Below are positions 24,398-38,109 of a stretch of 64,000 bases of DNA, in pieces. Position numbers and translations under genes: made by a program. Where the stretch lies: assembly GCF_029227915.1 (NCBI RefSeq), contig NC_079879.1:26848501-26912500 (forward strand). The letters run 5' to 3'. Positions within the stretch are counted from its first letter, which is position 1; the number at the start of each line of letters is the position of its first letter. This stretch comes from Hydractinia symbiolongicarpus (taxonomy: Eukaryota; Cnidaria; Hydrozoa; Anthoathecata; Hydractiniidae). The notes under the pieces were generated by a model that worked only from the letters and a program-made list of their open reading frames with translations, had not been told where the DNA came from and made no database searches.

Positions 24398-27300
24398 TTA
24401 TATAATAAGACGTGCTGAACCTTCTGGAGGATGTGCTGTTTGTTTTTTTGATTTCTGTATAATGGCGTATACAATTAATACACCAGTAACGCTTAGACAT
24501 GTTCCTAGTATGGAGTAACTAATATTGTATATCAGCTTGCTTTTGTGTGTAACACCGCTTGCGTCCGACGCACTTGGAACACGTGTGGTGTGCGAAGCTA
24601 AAAGTAATACAGAATAAAAACACTAGTAGCTAAGAATACCGAATAAATATCAAATTATTATAGAAAAGACAGTAAAATACGACCAACTGTTCTTATTTTT
24701 TTAACCGTGTTTCAGCCTGATTTTTTTTCTTCTGATCCTAAGAAGAACACGAATTAAGAATTTAACCCCTAGCTGTTTTTATTTATAATTTCTTTCACTG
24801 GGAACTTCCGCGCTTTATTGTTTATATAAAAACATTACATGTTTTTGTTGCTGATGCAACTCCATGATTGTGTTCATGGATAATGTTAATTCAGATTTAG
24901 GATATTCTTAGCTTCGAAAACTATGATTTCAAGCCTAAGTTTGTTCTTATTTTGTTTCTTCAGTATAATATAAAAAGAAAAGTATGTGAACTATCTGAAT
25001 ACTTACTCTTGCGTATTTCAGATCCCATTGTAGAGTTTAAATTAAACTTAGCATTGCATTTGTCACCACGGCAATGACACGTTATCGCGTTATACTTTTG
25101 TCGCTCACACCCAACGTGTTCCCAACGTGTAATACAACCCGCCGATATAGTATTTCCAGTAATGATGAAGTAACAATGTTCCTGCAATCCCCAGCATTTT
25201 TCGATTGATGCATACTGGGTCCAATTCATGACATTTGGACCATTCAAAATTCGTAGACAGGAATTGGATCCATTATCATTACTTTCTAAAAAATTCAAAA
25301 TAAACAGTGTTTGAAGAACGCACTCTTTATGTTTGTGGTAATAGAATAAAACGTAATTTATATAGTCATCGTGTGTCATACACTTCAGAATAAAGTTCTC
25401 TACAGTTTTTTTTACATACGGAAATAAAAGTGAGTGGACTCTGCTGTTTTAGGCTTTTGTTTAACTAATGCATTTTGGGTGGATGGATTTCTTAATGGGT
25501 GTGGTCGTTTCTTTTTAAGAGAGAAGGTATACTGATTCAAAGGGCCCGCAACAGTCCAGACAGATATTTTTCATGCATATGCTAAGCATGTTGCTTAACA
25601 TATGCATGTATTTATATATATTTATGTATATGTAAGTATTTTTTCTGATGTGTGTTTTTTCTTAGAAGTATTTTAAATAGACAGTATTTTAAAACCTAAT
25701 TTTTAAAACTACGCTGTCTAAAATTAACCTGTAATTATACCTTAACACCTTGTGTAATTTTTTTAAACAAAACAGGACCATTTCATTTAACCCTTATAAT
25801 TTATAAGAAGATTTGTCGGTAAAAGGTGACGAATTTTTGCCTAGTTGACTAATATTTATTATTGACGAATTTTTTACTAATTACGTTTTTGCTTAATTGA
25901 TAGGTTTAGAAAAGTAAATAGGAAACGTAAATTTGAAATAAGTTGTGAGTAGAATAAATACAAAATTATAAAGTTTACAATTACTGTCGTTTCTGAGTGA
26001 ACGGGTTTTTGATTATCGAATGACTTCATTTGCTGGCTTAGCAACCTTTGTGGTACCCGTTTTGTCAAATCCATTCATTACCGATTCATTCTGATGTTTC
26101 AGGTATTCGAACAATTCAACAACCCAGCCCACCCTCGTCCCCAGTTTTTTGTCTTCTTGATATAAGTTTTCTGTCATATCAAAAAGAAAAAAGCCTTGAG
26201 GACGAGGGTACAACCCAACCTGCATGTAAAGGTTTTTTATCGGGACAATCTAGGAATCAAATAATTTAAACAAACAGACGTCATTTTATTTCAAACTTGT
26301 TAGCTTCACGTGGATATCATGTTTGTAAAGAAACTTCATTGTCAAACGCGAAAATTAATGAGGAAGTTAAAGTAGAATTAGAACCAAATACAACATCATT
26401 GTCAACAGACCCTTCCTTATGCGTGTGCCATGAAAACAAAGAATCCTTATTTCAACGATTGAAAAACAATCGAACACGTTGCACGAGAAGTATCTCGTTA
26501 CATTTATTTTTTACTCAACGAAGAAAATGGAAATGTTTCTGGAAATCCAAACTCCTTCAAAAAAAACAAGCTGTCTCAAATTCCAAGTCTTTCTGTTATT
26601 AATTTTTTTTCTTTCTGTTATTAAAATTGTTGTTGATACAATGAAAGAATTCGTGCTTGTTTCTTACGCTAATAAATACAGTAATAATACCAACGATTTT
26701 TTACCGATTAAATGTTCTTTAAATTTTTTTTTTAAAAAAAATAAGCTAATAGTAGGCAATTCAAAATTTGATAAATATAAATATCCACAATTCCTGAACC
26801 CAAGTACCTAATATAATTGGCGGGATGCATAATGAGGTAGTATTGTGACTTTTTTTCCATTTTAAAAGATGGTGTCATACACACCTCTCCTTGATGTGCT
26901 TAAATATTAGTGTTCTCTATTTAAAAACCTTTGCACTCTGGCATACAATACTCTTCTTGCTGCTTTCTATATATTCAACCCGAATATTATAAAATGCAGG
27001 ATGTTCTGAATCCAGAGCGTCCAGGCTAGCTGGCATCAAATAAATAAATTCTTTCACATAAATTTAACTGAAAACTAAGAACACATTGATATGGAATGTC
27101 AAAGCAATGTGATCTCCATTTATGGCTACTTTAACTTTTTGACCTGGTGGCAATTAAATACTTCGAAACATTCTTAAATTTACATTGCAAAAGTCTTACC
27201 ACGCAATAACACAAGAGCCAATAAAAAGAATTTGTAAATCCAAACTTCTCGTGACTGAGAAAAATTAAACATGTTATTTTTTTTTAATATTTGCTTTTTG

Positions 27301-27678
27301 TCTTAAAAAAACTGAGGGAGATGGGACTTATATATAGCAAAGTAGTTACACGTCTGCGTTAAAATCTAACTTACTTGAGGCTCCCGTTTAAGACATTATA
27401 AATTAAAATTTCTGTTAAGTTCACATTGTGATGTCTATACCAGTCAAAGAAAAATGGTTAAAATAGTATAACGATTTTTTATGCTTTTTCAAATGTAGCA
27501 ACTTTTTTGTAACCTGGATTTGGTATTAGATGATATTTGAAATTCAAACACAAAAATATGTCAAGTTCTTACCTTTTTCTGTTTCAGCATTGGAACAAAC
27601 AAACACCACATAGAGTATACTAACATAGCATGCTGTCTTTGATGAAGCAAATATCTGTTTGGTTATCTTCATAGACAT
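24398..27678 (-). CDS. Three-exon gene: type I membrane protein with three-finger (LU/activin-receptor-like) ectodomain
   Basis: Predicted coding exons: 27,573-27,678, 25,007-25,285 and 24,398-24,597. They total 585 nt, or 194 residues plus stop. Exon 1 starts MSMKITK and encodes a signal peptide with a hydrophobic core (ACYVSILYVVFVCSNA), ending at a GTAAGA donor. Exon 2 has a TTTTTTAG acceptor and a GTAAGTA donor and carries eight cysteines, closing with CHCRGDKCN, the C-terminal signature of three-finger (Ly6/uPAR, TGF-beta/activin receptor) ectodomains. Exon 3 has a TTTTAG acceptor and encodes a Ser/Thr stalk, a transmembrane helix (about SYSILGTCLSVTGVLIVYAI) and a short basic tail. Both introns are phase 1, as is usual for secreted modules, and the frame holds throughout. 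No kinase domain follows, so it is a receptor-like or decoy protein rather than a full TGF-beta receptor. Ligand unknown. Confidence 0.72.
26131..26209. repeat. Foldback element, ACCCTCGTCCCCAG family (second copy)
   Basis: A 79-bp inverted repeat with the same outer phrase as the copy at 16,824-16,927. It lies in intron 1 of the three-finger gene. Confidence 0.8.
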
Positions 27679-30600
27679 TTTTTATTTTGTTGTTTTCTTA
27701 AAAGGAGAAAATTTTTCAATACAGTTTTAAAATTTGCAGCTTAATTAAATGAAATATTTAACTACAGAAAAACTTCATTTCTATAACTTCGTGTGTGTTT
27801 AACTAAAAGAGTGTTAAATATTCATGTATTTTTCTTTTCATGCCAAAAAAAATATATTTCCTCACCTACATGAAGAATTGAAAGAATCACGAAAATAGAA
27901 CCGTTATTGTTTATTCTACAGAATGGATAAATAGTCGGTGCGTGTTATGTGCTGCCATGTTTAATTACGTATGACGTCATTGTAGATTGTACGAAATTCG
28001 TTTTGTACATAAGAACATTAAAAGAACAAACATCAAACATAACACTGTTCTTCTAACGACATGTTTTCCAACAAATAGATGGAATGGTAGCTACAAGCTG
28101 GGTATATAAATACGACAGGCTTGAGCTGATAAAACAAGAACTTAAAAATGGGTTAACTTGTAAATGATTTCTTCGTTTTAACTTTCTCTTTTGTTCATTT
28201 GCTCTTTTTTCTTTTTCATATTCTTTTTTCCCTTTTTCTCTGGTTTTCTTTTCTCCTTTTCGCTTTCATCTATTTAAGTAGGCCGGATTATTTCAATAAA
28301 ACTTGTATTCCAAAAAAGTCTTATACATTTTAATCGTTCTTTGCACTTGCCGGCGCGCATGGTATCTTTTAATCCTCTTGTAAAAAAATAAACTATTTAG
28401 AATTAAATATAATAAAATTACTACCTTCTTTTAATCCATATTTTAAAAGTACGCACACGCGAATATTATGAAGGAATAAACATCAATGCAGCGTGGTTCA
28501 GCAATGTTATGGAGTTCAAAAGAAATTATTTAGACTTATGTCTCAATTAACGTTTCATTCAATTACGCCTCCATCACTGAAATATTGGGCACTTATTTGG
28601 AAAAAATACGGGAACAAACGGAGAACAAAATAACTATAGCTATATCAAGCGAAAAAATTTTTCTCTAAGATGAAAGGTGATAAGGTCAAAAGTGAATCTT
28701 AAAATAAAAAGAACTCTTTCTATGCGAAAATGTAAAAATTTTTCTTTTCTAAAAAATCATTAAATAGGAATGCTTTTTCGTGTGTAGAAACTAAGGACCA
28801 GAATCTGGTTATTTAGCTGTAAAAATTAGACACAATATCGTGATGTATTTAGATTATATACATGAAATTAAAAAAATATGAAACAATGATATCATAAATG
28901 CTTTTATATTGAAAAGGAAAGCCTATGTTATTAAGAAGTGTACAGTCTAGACGAATCACATTTATCTTTTCGCTAAATCAATATGCTTTGTGAAACATGT
29001 GTAAGGAAAAAACTTTGCATCGTGTTTACGAGTAAGTAAACTTGAGTTAATCGCTATATATAGGATTGTTATTTTAAAAGCTAGTAGCACATATTTTATT
29101 AGCATAGTTAGCTAAGCTTTCTTTTAGGATAACAAATGAGTTTTTCTCGTACAAAGGACTAGACACAAACCAATGCCTTTCAGTGTATCTCGAATTTAAA
29201 TCAACCAATAGACACAAAACAATGCGTCACTAAACTCTGAATTCAAATCAATAGGAACAAAGTAATTTCTCAGAGCAAATCTCAGATTAAAATTGACAAA
29301 TGACAATAGGGCCTGCGCGGTCACATCGTACTTTCTTAAATAGCTTAGAAATTGATTAAGTTTGTGTGAAACCATTTTATATCGCATAAGAAAAGAATTT
29401 CCACGTTAAACTACGTGCTTTCCTCTGATTTTCTGGAGGTAAGAAAAATCACGCGGGTCTTCTGGCTGGTATTTCATGAAAAGTAAATAAATAAATAAAA
29501 AATAACCTTACACTGTTTTTACGGTTATAATGACCACGCTCAAGACATTCAAAACTCAAATAGTCGTGCTTTATCTATAAAAACTACTGCAAATACAAAT
29601 ATTTTTTAATCATGTTTCTCTAACTACATTTTTTACTGAAAGACTTTGTTTAAAGTTGAGAAAAAAATGTCAACTTTTTATTACTACTAAGAACCACTGG
29701 ATGCTTTAAAAACCACAAATTTTTGTTATTATTTTTGTCAAACGTTACTTACACTGCCATCTTTGTTATTGTTGATACAATTCCTTAGCTGGTTTATATA
29801 CTTGTTGAAATTATAATTAAAAAAAATAACATGTAAAATCGATACGAACAAACTAAAAAGTGTTTTACGATAAGGTTTATACTAGTTCATTTATCATCTT
29901 AATCTTCAAAACAAACACTGAAACATATATACACAGGATTAACATGTGAAAATAAACAGTTTTGTTGAAATTTTAATCTGCCGCGATAAAAAATAGATTT
30001 CTACCTTCGATATTTCTTCTTGTGATGATCATGCTAATTAGTTGTTAGTTAGTAATTTTTTGCGACAGAATTTTTCTTCGTTTACTCATTTTATATTTAA
30101 CAAGTCTTTAAATGTTTAGCAGATCATGTTTTACCCACCACAAAAATAATAAAAGAAGTTGAACCGTCAGGAAAAAGTTAATTTTAATTACGCTGATCAT
30201 TAAGACGCAATTAAAGAATTTTTTTATTATTATATATGGCGAGAAAGAAGCTATTAAAAAATGTTCTTGACATGAATTTAGGTTCACCTTCCTGTTAGAA
30301 ACACATACCAAGCAACTTTATTTTCAGTTTTGTGTTGAAGATAATATTATCTTTTAACAAACAAGTTATCTTACCTTTTAGAATTTACATCATAGAAGTA
30401 AAGCACGTAAAATAAAATGAAAGAGAATCACATCAAAGAACTGCAGAACGTAGAATGTTTCAAACTTGATCTGAATGTTCAGCCAACAATAACGTTCTCG
30501 CATCTTTTATTTTTATTAAGAACAGTGAAGACAGCATCTAAACATGTAAAGTTGTTATGTCAACATATTCATAGAAAAAGAACATAAAAAAAAATGCTTA

Positions 30601-33387
30601 ATTCAAATCTCCTTGGCGTTAAGAGAACACATATAAATCTATGAAGTATTCTTTTCATGTCAACAGGATAAAGTTTTTATTAAGGTCGTATTCAGTGTTT
30701 ATATATTTTGAATATAAAGTGGCACTTCCTGAACTTTCACGTCTTTAAAAGTGTTTGGAATCACAGATCGTTCGTGGTGTACGAAAAAAAAGCACTTGCC
30801 AGGAAGTATTTCAAAACATTTTGCAGGAGTAGATTTGCATGAAAAGTTGCAGTGGTATTATAGCAACCTATTTTGTTCTTTCTACTCCGTATTCTTTTAA
30901 CTTTCGTATCAACAGAAAAATTAAAACAATAAAATTTTTGCTCAGCCATCCGGTTTTTCTTTTATAAAAATATGCTTTAAAAGAATATCAGGCTAGGACT
31001 TTAGGTTAAAAACAAATGATCTAGTGTCACCTATTGATCAGCCTGATTATAATTTTGATACACCTCAAAAAAAGCATGTACACAAGTCTGTAATTTATTA
31101 AACTTTGCCCAATTTACGATTACTGAATAAGTGCTGAAGTTTTGTGACTTGACTGGAGACGGGGTAAATTTTTTTAAATTTCAAAAACTACTGACATCCA
31201 TTTACGAGCCCTAGGTTGTATCGGTTATGTACATGGTTAATTACATGTAAGTTGGTTACCAAGATGATATATATGTAGTAGAAATAAAATAAAGACCTGA
31301 AAAAGCCTGTGTATGTATGCCATCCGTCATCGCAGTCTTGTGAGCCCTGGGCTGTTTTTGCAGAGCGGCTAATAATGACTCTGCCACAGACTGGTGACGT
31401 GATACAAAAGGCAGGGAAGGCAATGATACTAAAAGGGTACAGGACGCTACATTCGGCATACAACACTTGATCTCCTTGGACTAAGTCTTGAGACTCACAA
31501 AGTATGGGTAATATGAAATATTTTACGCTCATTCTAACAGATTGTTGTTTAACCAAATATAACAAATATTCTCAAGTCAAGATTTTTTCCTAGTTATTAT
31601 GTTTTATTTTCAATTAACCATTGGATCACATCTAGGACTAAACCAGTATTTTTCAATGATCTGCTAAAAAAGTGCAATACAGTTTACGCAGCACTTACAC
31701 TTAATGTACAATCCATGAGCATGGTTAGTATATTAAATAAGTTCATTGTGTATTAGAAATGCGAGGGATAATTTAATTAGCCCACATTAAGATTTGAAGA
31801 AACAAAGCCTGCTTGTCACCAAAACCTTGATAAAAATAAACAATGACTTGCAACATTGAATTATGTACCCAAAAAGAGTAATGAATACAACAATATCGAG
31901 CTCCCAGTTTTGCAGGAAAAAGGAAAAACACCTCAAATATGGTTTTAAATTCAACTACCCAGATTGGTAAAATTGGGAAAATTAGATTTTGTTTAAATAA
32001 TATTTAAATTTCTTCTTGGATCAAGAAGAAAAATCATTAATTCTTGTGGTTACCCGAAATAATCAGTGTTATTTATAATTTCAGAATAATAGAATTCCAG
32101 GAACAGGAAGTGGCAAAATTCAGCCAAAATGTTTGAATTTGCTTATATAAAGAATATCGCATTTTGTGAGAAACTACTGGAAAGTAACGATAAACTGGTC
32201 AGCGTTTCCTTTCTCTGCGTTTCACGGCACGGTTATGCAAATAGAGGGCGTCCTGCGTATTGCAATGTAAAGTAGAAAAAGCTAGTCAGAGAAAAGATTG
32301 AGCAAGATTGACGCGGTAAGCTGATAACGAAGATGTTAACATAATTTTTTTGAAGAGAATGAGGTTGAATGAAGTAACGACGAGAAAAGGCTTTTTCGTT
32401 ATCCGACAAAATTTCTTTCATTTTTTAATTCGACACGTTTTGAAGATTATTAAGGCGTAGCGATAAAAATAGGTAATGGAGACCAATTTTGTGGATAGAA
32501 ATAGAAAAATTCTAACTTCGATGGAATTTAGATTTTTGATTATTCTGCCCTAAGCTCTCTTACGTTCCAGTACGAGTTATCAAGTTTGGTGCTTGCTTGA
32601 AATTGAAAATTTTTTAGCAAGGGAATATATAGAATTTTTTTAATTTCCTCCTCTTAGATAGCTCAGTCGTACTGCTTTTGGAAATATGATTCTGACTATT
32701 CAAGCATAGCTAAGAAATGAAATAAAAATCGTAACCTCAAAGTTGTTTTAATAAAGCATACATTACGACATTTCCAGACATTTTGGGACACTTGATATTT
32801 GGAATATAGCTAACATTCCAAAGCTTTAAAATTTACGGAAAGAAGTGTTTTCTAAACACTGTCTATTAGACTATTCAATTCTCTATTCAATTCATATTTC
32901 TAGAAGTTGAATGGTCACGAGTTATGACTAACAAATTTGTATGTAGACTTTTCTGCAACCCCGATAGACCTACTTCGGATTGTAGGGGAAAACACATCAA
33001 CCAAACGTTTATAGAAAGGTTCTAGCGTGTCCGTTTTATTATATTCTGAAAAGAAAAACTCTTTCCCTAAGGTTGTAATTTTTGATGCCGGTCGTTCGTC
33101 TAAATAAAAAAACCTTAGAAATCCCTATAATAAGGTTGGAAATAAGTAAGAAAACACTTTCAGCTTTCAGCAATGTCTTTGTTTATTTTATACATTCATT
33201 GGAAAGTTTACCAGATCGCTTCAACCTTGTACCCACGCCATCTTCCTTGTTGATAAATTTGATGACGGAAAATTGTCCACTTCGTATTAATGTCGTAGAT
33301 CCCAAAAGACCTTGGCAATGAGGATAAAGTTGCTCTTAACTTTTGTTTCATTTAGATGTTCTTTATCTTCGTTAGCATATCTAACAA
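27679..33387. other. Intergenic DNA upstream of the three-finger gene
   Basis: The first few hundred bases should hold the promoter of the minus-strand gene starting at 27,678, but I cannot name a core element. The remainder is AT-rich and has short open frames without domains or convincing splice pairs. Confidence 0.35.
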
Positions 33388-33862
33388 GCTATGGCTAGCT
33401 TTCTAAACGAGCCATGACTAGCTTTCTACACAAGTAGTTATGGCTAGTTTTCTACAGGAGTCTTTATAGCTAACTTTCTAAACGAGTAGCTATAGCTAAC
33501 TTTCTACACGACTACAACAGGGACATAAATATGTGACCAAACAACAAAAGTAAAAGCTCATTATGAACTGTCCTTCTATCCCCCTATATCAATGTTTCAA
33601 CGGAATTCAGTGCATGACACAAAACAAAACATTGATAGTGGGGGAAGGGAGGCTAAAGTTAATATTTTCACTATTTTTGATGGTTTGGCTACATTTTTGG
33701 TCCCTGATTGTAGTTATGGCTAGCTTTCTACATTAGTACCTATGACTAGCTTTCTAGGCGAGTAGTTATGACTAGCTTTCTACATTAGTAGCTATAGCTA
33801 GCTTTCTACACGACTAGTTATGACTAGCTTTCTACATCAATAGCTATGACTAGCTCTAGCAA
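33388..33862. repeat. Two blocks of a TAGCTTTCTACA satellite
   Basis: Variants of a 27-30-bp unit, roughly ATGACTAGCTTTCTACACGAGTAGTT, occupy 33,388-33,513 and 33,711-33,862. A unique 200-bp stretch separates them. Units are diverged, so the array is old. The same GCTAGCT motif is scattered elsewhere (10,200, 11,550). Confidence 0.8.
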
Positions 33863-34009
33863 TTACAAAAGATTAGAGTGAGTTTCAACATTGATTTTTC
33901 ACGGACCGCATGACACATCAGCTTTTGTATTAAAAGTGTCACATAACTACGTTCCAGCCTCAACAGGACCTTTTTCTTCAGACGTGTCAATAAGCGTTAA
34001 AAAACTGTC

Positions 34010-34351
34010 ACTTGAAAGCAGGAAGTTTGAAGTGTGTGGGTTCCAATCCAACCCTGTAAAATACTTTAGTCATTGTTTCGAAAGTAGCTCACATCCATAG
34101 ATAACGGAAATTCAATTCAGCATTTAGCGGTTTTTCAATTTCGGCTTTGTTTTTACATTTCCATTTGTTACCCTGATGACACTTGAAAGCAGGAAGTTTG
34201 AAGTGTGTGGGTTCCAATCCAACCCTGTAAAATACTTTAGTCATTGTTTCGAAAGTAGCTCACATCCATAGATAACGGAAATTCAATTCAGCATTTAGCG
34301 GTTTTTCAATTTCGGCTTTGTTTTTACATTTCCATTTGTTACCCTGATGAC
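34010..34351. repeat. Exact 171-bp tandem duplication
   Basis: 34,010-34,180 and 34,181-34,351 are identical base for base as read here. The lack of divergence means a very recent duplication or an assembly artefact. Confidence 0.9.
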
Positions 34352-34948
34352 AGAGGTACTACCATTTTTCTTAGTAAACGAAAGTGTTATTTAGACTTGT
34401 CACTGGTGCGTTATTTTGTTACTTTCGTCGAGACGAGAACATTTTAATTTGTTTTGTATATTACCAATATAGTAACTCATTATTCGCTTCTTGTAATGGT
34501 AACAGGAGATCGTGTTGGATAAGAAAATGAAATTTAATACTGTAAGGGTTGCCATCTTGAAAAACAACAGGAAACAGTGTGTTTTCCAGTACGCAAGAAA
34601 AGGAAATTTCTCCATTTTTATTTCATTTTTTCATTAGACTTTTTGTGTTTTTTATTTTTATACATTGTTTTAATTCATTAATTTGTTTACCTTTATATTT
34701 CTATTTTTTTACTATTCCCTGCACCTTTTATCTAACGCATGCGTACATTTAATTTTATGGTTATTTGCATTTACGAAATGCTCACGAGTATGGACTTACT
34801 ACAATGATGAAAGAACATGGCAGAAAAATTATAAAAAATCATTGGTACAAGTAATGACGTCATGAATAGCAAATTCTGGTTCTGACAATACAAAATCGCT
34901 GAACTGCTTTATATACATTGCTGGAAAGTATCCTTGGTAGCACCACAA

Positions 34949-35352
34949 TACCGTAATTCCTCTTTTTAGCCCCCGTCATCAATATCTTTTTCTAACAGAA
35001 GTTCTATGATGGACTTGGAGTGCCTGAAACATACACAGCCCGTTGTAAAAAAAAAGAACCATAGATATATTGCAAGCAAAACTTGAAGAGAAAAATTAAA
35101 GCTGCATATCGTTGTATATCGTTGACGTGTTAAATCAACGAATAATATCGAATTTCTTTGACCACTTTTTTTATTTCATTTTAATTTTTTTAATTTATTT
35201 TTTATTATATTTTTTTATTTATTTTTTTTTTTTTTTGGGGGGGGCTATATAAAAGGAGGGTACTAAAGAACATTTTGAGTCGCTGGAGGGGGGAGGGGGC
35301 GTATTAAAAAGGGGCTAAATAAAGGGAGGGGCCTAAATAGAGGAATTATGTT
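34949..35352. mobile_element. MITE with CCGTAATTCCTC ends
   Basis: The left end TACCGTAATTCCTCTTTTTA and the complement of the right end (CATAATTCCTCTATTTAGGC) match over about 25 bases. A T-rich tract, a G-run and several copies of GGGGCTAAATA/GGGCCTAAATAG phrases lie inside. Non-coding. Confidence 0.6.
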
Positions 35353-35945
35353 ATTTGTTTTTTTCTGTGATTTTTCAGGTTTCATTAGCATATAAAAAAC
35401 AACTGTAGAAATAGGATTTTTCATGATTTTTTCATGTCGGAAAGGGGGGAGAACATTTTAATTAGATATGTAGATCGAGCGTAGAAATTATCGTAGAACG
35501 TGTAAGTCTACCAAATGTTATAATGGTTTAGAACCGATAAAATAGGCCTAAAATGACGATTTACTAACTTTCGATGTATCGAAGCTTCAATGTTAAAAAT
35601 TTGATGCGTAAGGAATCAAGTAGCTAAGTATGAATTTGAAATTCGACTATTCTTTATTAATATGACGTCATTATGTCACTATCTACACCTATATGGATAT
35701 TCTGAAAAAATCCTCAGAATAAACATTTTAGTAAAACAAAACAAATTAAAAATTAGTAAATTAAATAATATATAAAAATAAACTTTTTTTTCGGAGACCA
35801 AATGATATTTTGCAGATCATAATTTTATCGCCTGATTATTTTCCAATTTACAGACCAGAAAATTAATTATACAAATTTACAGACTATTGCCATCTAACTG
35901 AAGTATAGTGTTGCGATTTTTGTCAGTAAAAGTTACTGATAATAC

Positions 35946-36020
35946 ATCAACCTCCTTCCCAGTGCCTGTAGCGTTTTTTGATGCGTACGCGACGCTACAG
36001 GCCCTGGGATCGAGGTTGAT
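35946..36020. repeat. Foldback element, ATCAACCTC family
   Basis: A 75-bp inverted repeat. The 28-bp arms (ATCAACCTC ... GCCTGTAGCG) match with three differences around a 19-nt loop. Confidence 0.85.
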
Positions 36021-36177
36021 AATATATAGTAACTGGTGACTTGATCAAAGCAACATTTTTGTGTGTGTTTTTTAAATCTGAAGAACTAGTGATGTGTGTA
36101 CTTGTATTTAAATTTGTTGGTCTGGTTTACTTGCTAGATTTGGAGTCACATGTTGTATCCTTAGAGAAAGACATCTT

Positions 36178-36790
36178 TCTTACTGCGCAGTAGTCACAGA
36201 TCTGCGTCATAGAATTCAGTCCACTGCGTAGTAGGATATTGACTACTGCGCAGTAGAACTTCAACTATTGTGCAGTATAATATGGGACTTTGAGTTATGT
36301 TTTAGACAATTTTTCTGGCATTCCAAAATGTTTGTCAAGATTTTTCAAACATGAGTGTACATCAAGAAGAATATAAGAATATTTGAAATAAAAGTTTGAA
36401 ATCCGATGCAGCGTTCTCATGCTCAATTTCTTTTTATAACGTTAAAAAAACAATTTTAAGAAATCGACTAAAATGAAAAAATGAAAAAACACGACGAAAG
36501 TCAAACTAAGAGTAGCAAGGAAGCAAGCAAATTAAACTATAATATATTATAAACGGAAGCACGTGCCAAACTTTCGATTTCAAATATTCTTATATTCTAC
36601 TTGATGTACTACTGCGCAGTAGTGGTATTTTTACTGCGCAGTAGAAATATATCTACTGCGCAATAGAGTCGCGACTACTGCGCAGTAGATCTTTGACTAC
36701 TGCGCAGTAGAACTTTGACTACTGCGCAGTAGAACTTTGACTACTGCGCAGTAGAACTTTGACTACTGCACAGTAGAAATCTAATTTTAC
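36178..36790. repeat. CTACTGCGCAGTAG palindrome arrays around a 33-bp inverted repeat
   Basis: A perfect 14-bp palindrome CTACTGCGCAGTAG recurs in two clusters: about 36,180-36,280 (four mostly diverged copies) and 36,606-36,780 (eight copies, several with spacer AACTTTGA at 22-bp spacing). Between them, 36,357-36,389 and 36,577-36,609 are inverted repeats of 33 bases with one mismatch (GTACATCAAG ... ATATTTGAAAT). The whole looks like a foldback element with subterminal palindromic repeats; no protein frame. Confidence 0.85.
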
Positions 36791-37559
36791 TGCTAAACAT
36801 TAAATGGTAGATATGAGCTTCCGTAGATATGACACACAAAAAACATAGAAAGCAAACGATGGAAAAAAATCAAGACAAAAACTTAAAAATCAAAAATTAA
36901 AATCTTCTTTTAAGAGTTATAAATGATCTTTCGTCGCGAAGCTATTTTGGTAACTTGTTAAAAAGTTTTGCACCTTGGAATGACATATTTTTCTTTCAAG
37001 CTTCTGTTTTCATCGGAGGCAAACGACGATTTATTACCTCTGGTCGATATTTCGTGATTGGTACGTGTGAAATGCAAATATACATCTTTCCCGAATTAGT
37101 TTTATTTGATGTACTACTGCTATTTCTAAACTTTTTCAAACAAAATGAATGTGTTTTTTTTCAAATTCTCACCTGAAATTTGATAGGATGTGAAACCTTT
37201 AGATTCATACAGCAAACAAACAGCCTGTTACAACAGGTTTTTTAATTTTATCCCAACGAAACTCTGCTTGAAACCGAGGCTTATTATTACAAGTAGAGAA
37301 TTAAGAAAGATTTGACCGTAACATTAATACCACGAAAACAGTATTTCCACATGTCTGATTAAGTTAAAAATTTATACACACACCAATTTAATGATCTTAA
37401 ATATGATCTTAAAGTCAAAACATTAAAATTTCTTATATTTTGAAAAACATGTAATTCGGAAAACGTGTATTTAGGACCAATAGAATTTAATGACTTGAAA
37501 ACTTCTGTAACGATATTTCTGTTTCGTATGCCGGTCACGGAAACAGAAAATAATTTTTT
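36791..37559. other. Non-coding host DNA
   Basis: No gene or element recognised between the palindrome array and the LINE relic. Confidence 0.4.
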
Positions 37560-38075
37560 GCAGATTTGGTGTGCGAGTTTGTGTATAGATGTTGTAATGC
37601 TGCATTTGCAGTCTGTGTTGATGCAGCAAGTACAGGAAAACAGTAAAACATGATGGGCGATATCATTCTGGAATATATCTGTTACGCGGTATCAGACTGA
37701 CAAGAAAGGGAATATGCTTCAACATTCTTGTTGTATGCTCTGATAATGTCAGGTGATGGTCCTAAAACACACCCATATACTCGTACTTTTTGTGACATTG
37801 ATAACTTGACCATGTAGGATTACTCTGTAAGCGGATTGTCTTGAAATTCTTAATGTGTTCCATGTAAAACACATTCAGTTTTGCCTTTGTTTAAATTGAC
37901 GGTCACGTGATTATCTGCAATCCAATCTAATATTCGCTCTCCCTCTTTATTGATTATATGTTCGATTTAACCAATATTAATACTCGAGAAGAAAATAACG
38001 GTGTCATCCGCGTACATTAATATTTTGCTCTTCTCCAATGATAGATACAAATTGTTCAGTTAATTCTGTGACAGC
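37560..38075 (-). pseudogene. Non-LTR retrotransposon (LINE) reverse-transcriptase relic
   Basis: The minus strand reads LEKSKILMYADDTVIFF, carrying the YADD box of the catalytic palm. Downstream are NLNKGKTECVLHGT, VYGCVLGP and IYSRMISPIMFYC, the usual post-YADD order of Jockey/CR1-type LINE reverse transcriptases. At least four in-frame stops interrupt it and the fingers and endonuclease are missing. It abuts the truncated capsid gene of the outer Polinton, so the LINE may mark where that element lost its left end. Confidence 0.65.
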
Positions 38076-38109
38076 ATGTTGGGTATTTCTTCAGGGCCCT
38101 GCAGGTCAG

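Noticed and set aside
26297-26811. Two overlapping plus-strand frames of about 100 residues
   Set aside because: They lie in intron 1 of the minus-strand three-finger gene, next to a foldback element, and have no family signal.
33891-34100. A 69-residue frame reaching into the 171-bp duplication
   Set aside because: Sequence has no domain, and its end is simply copied in the duplication.
36606-36780. CRISPR-like array of palindromic repeats
   Set aside because: The spacers are the same 8-9 bases each time; this is a satellite or foldback element.
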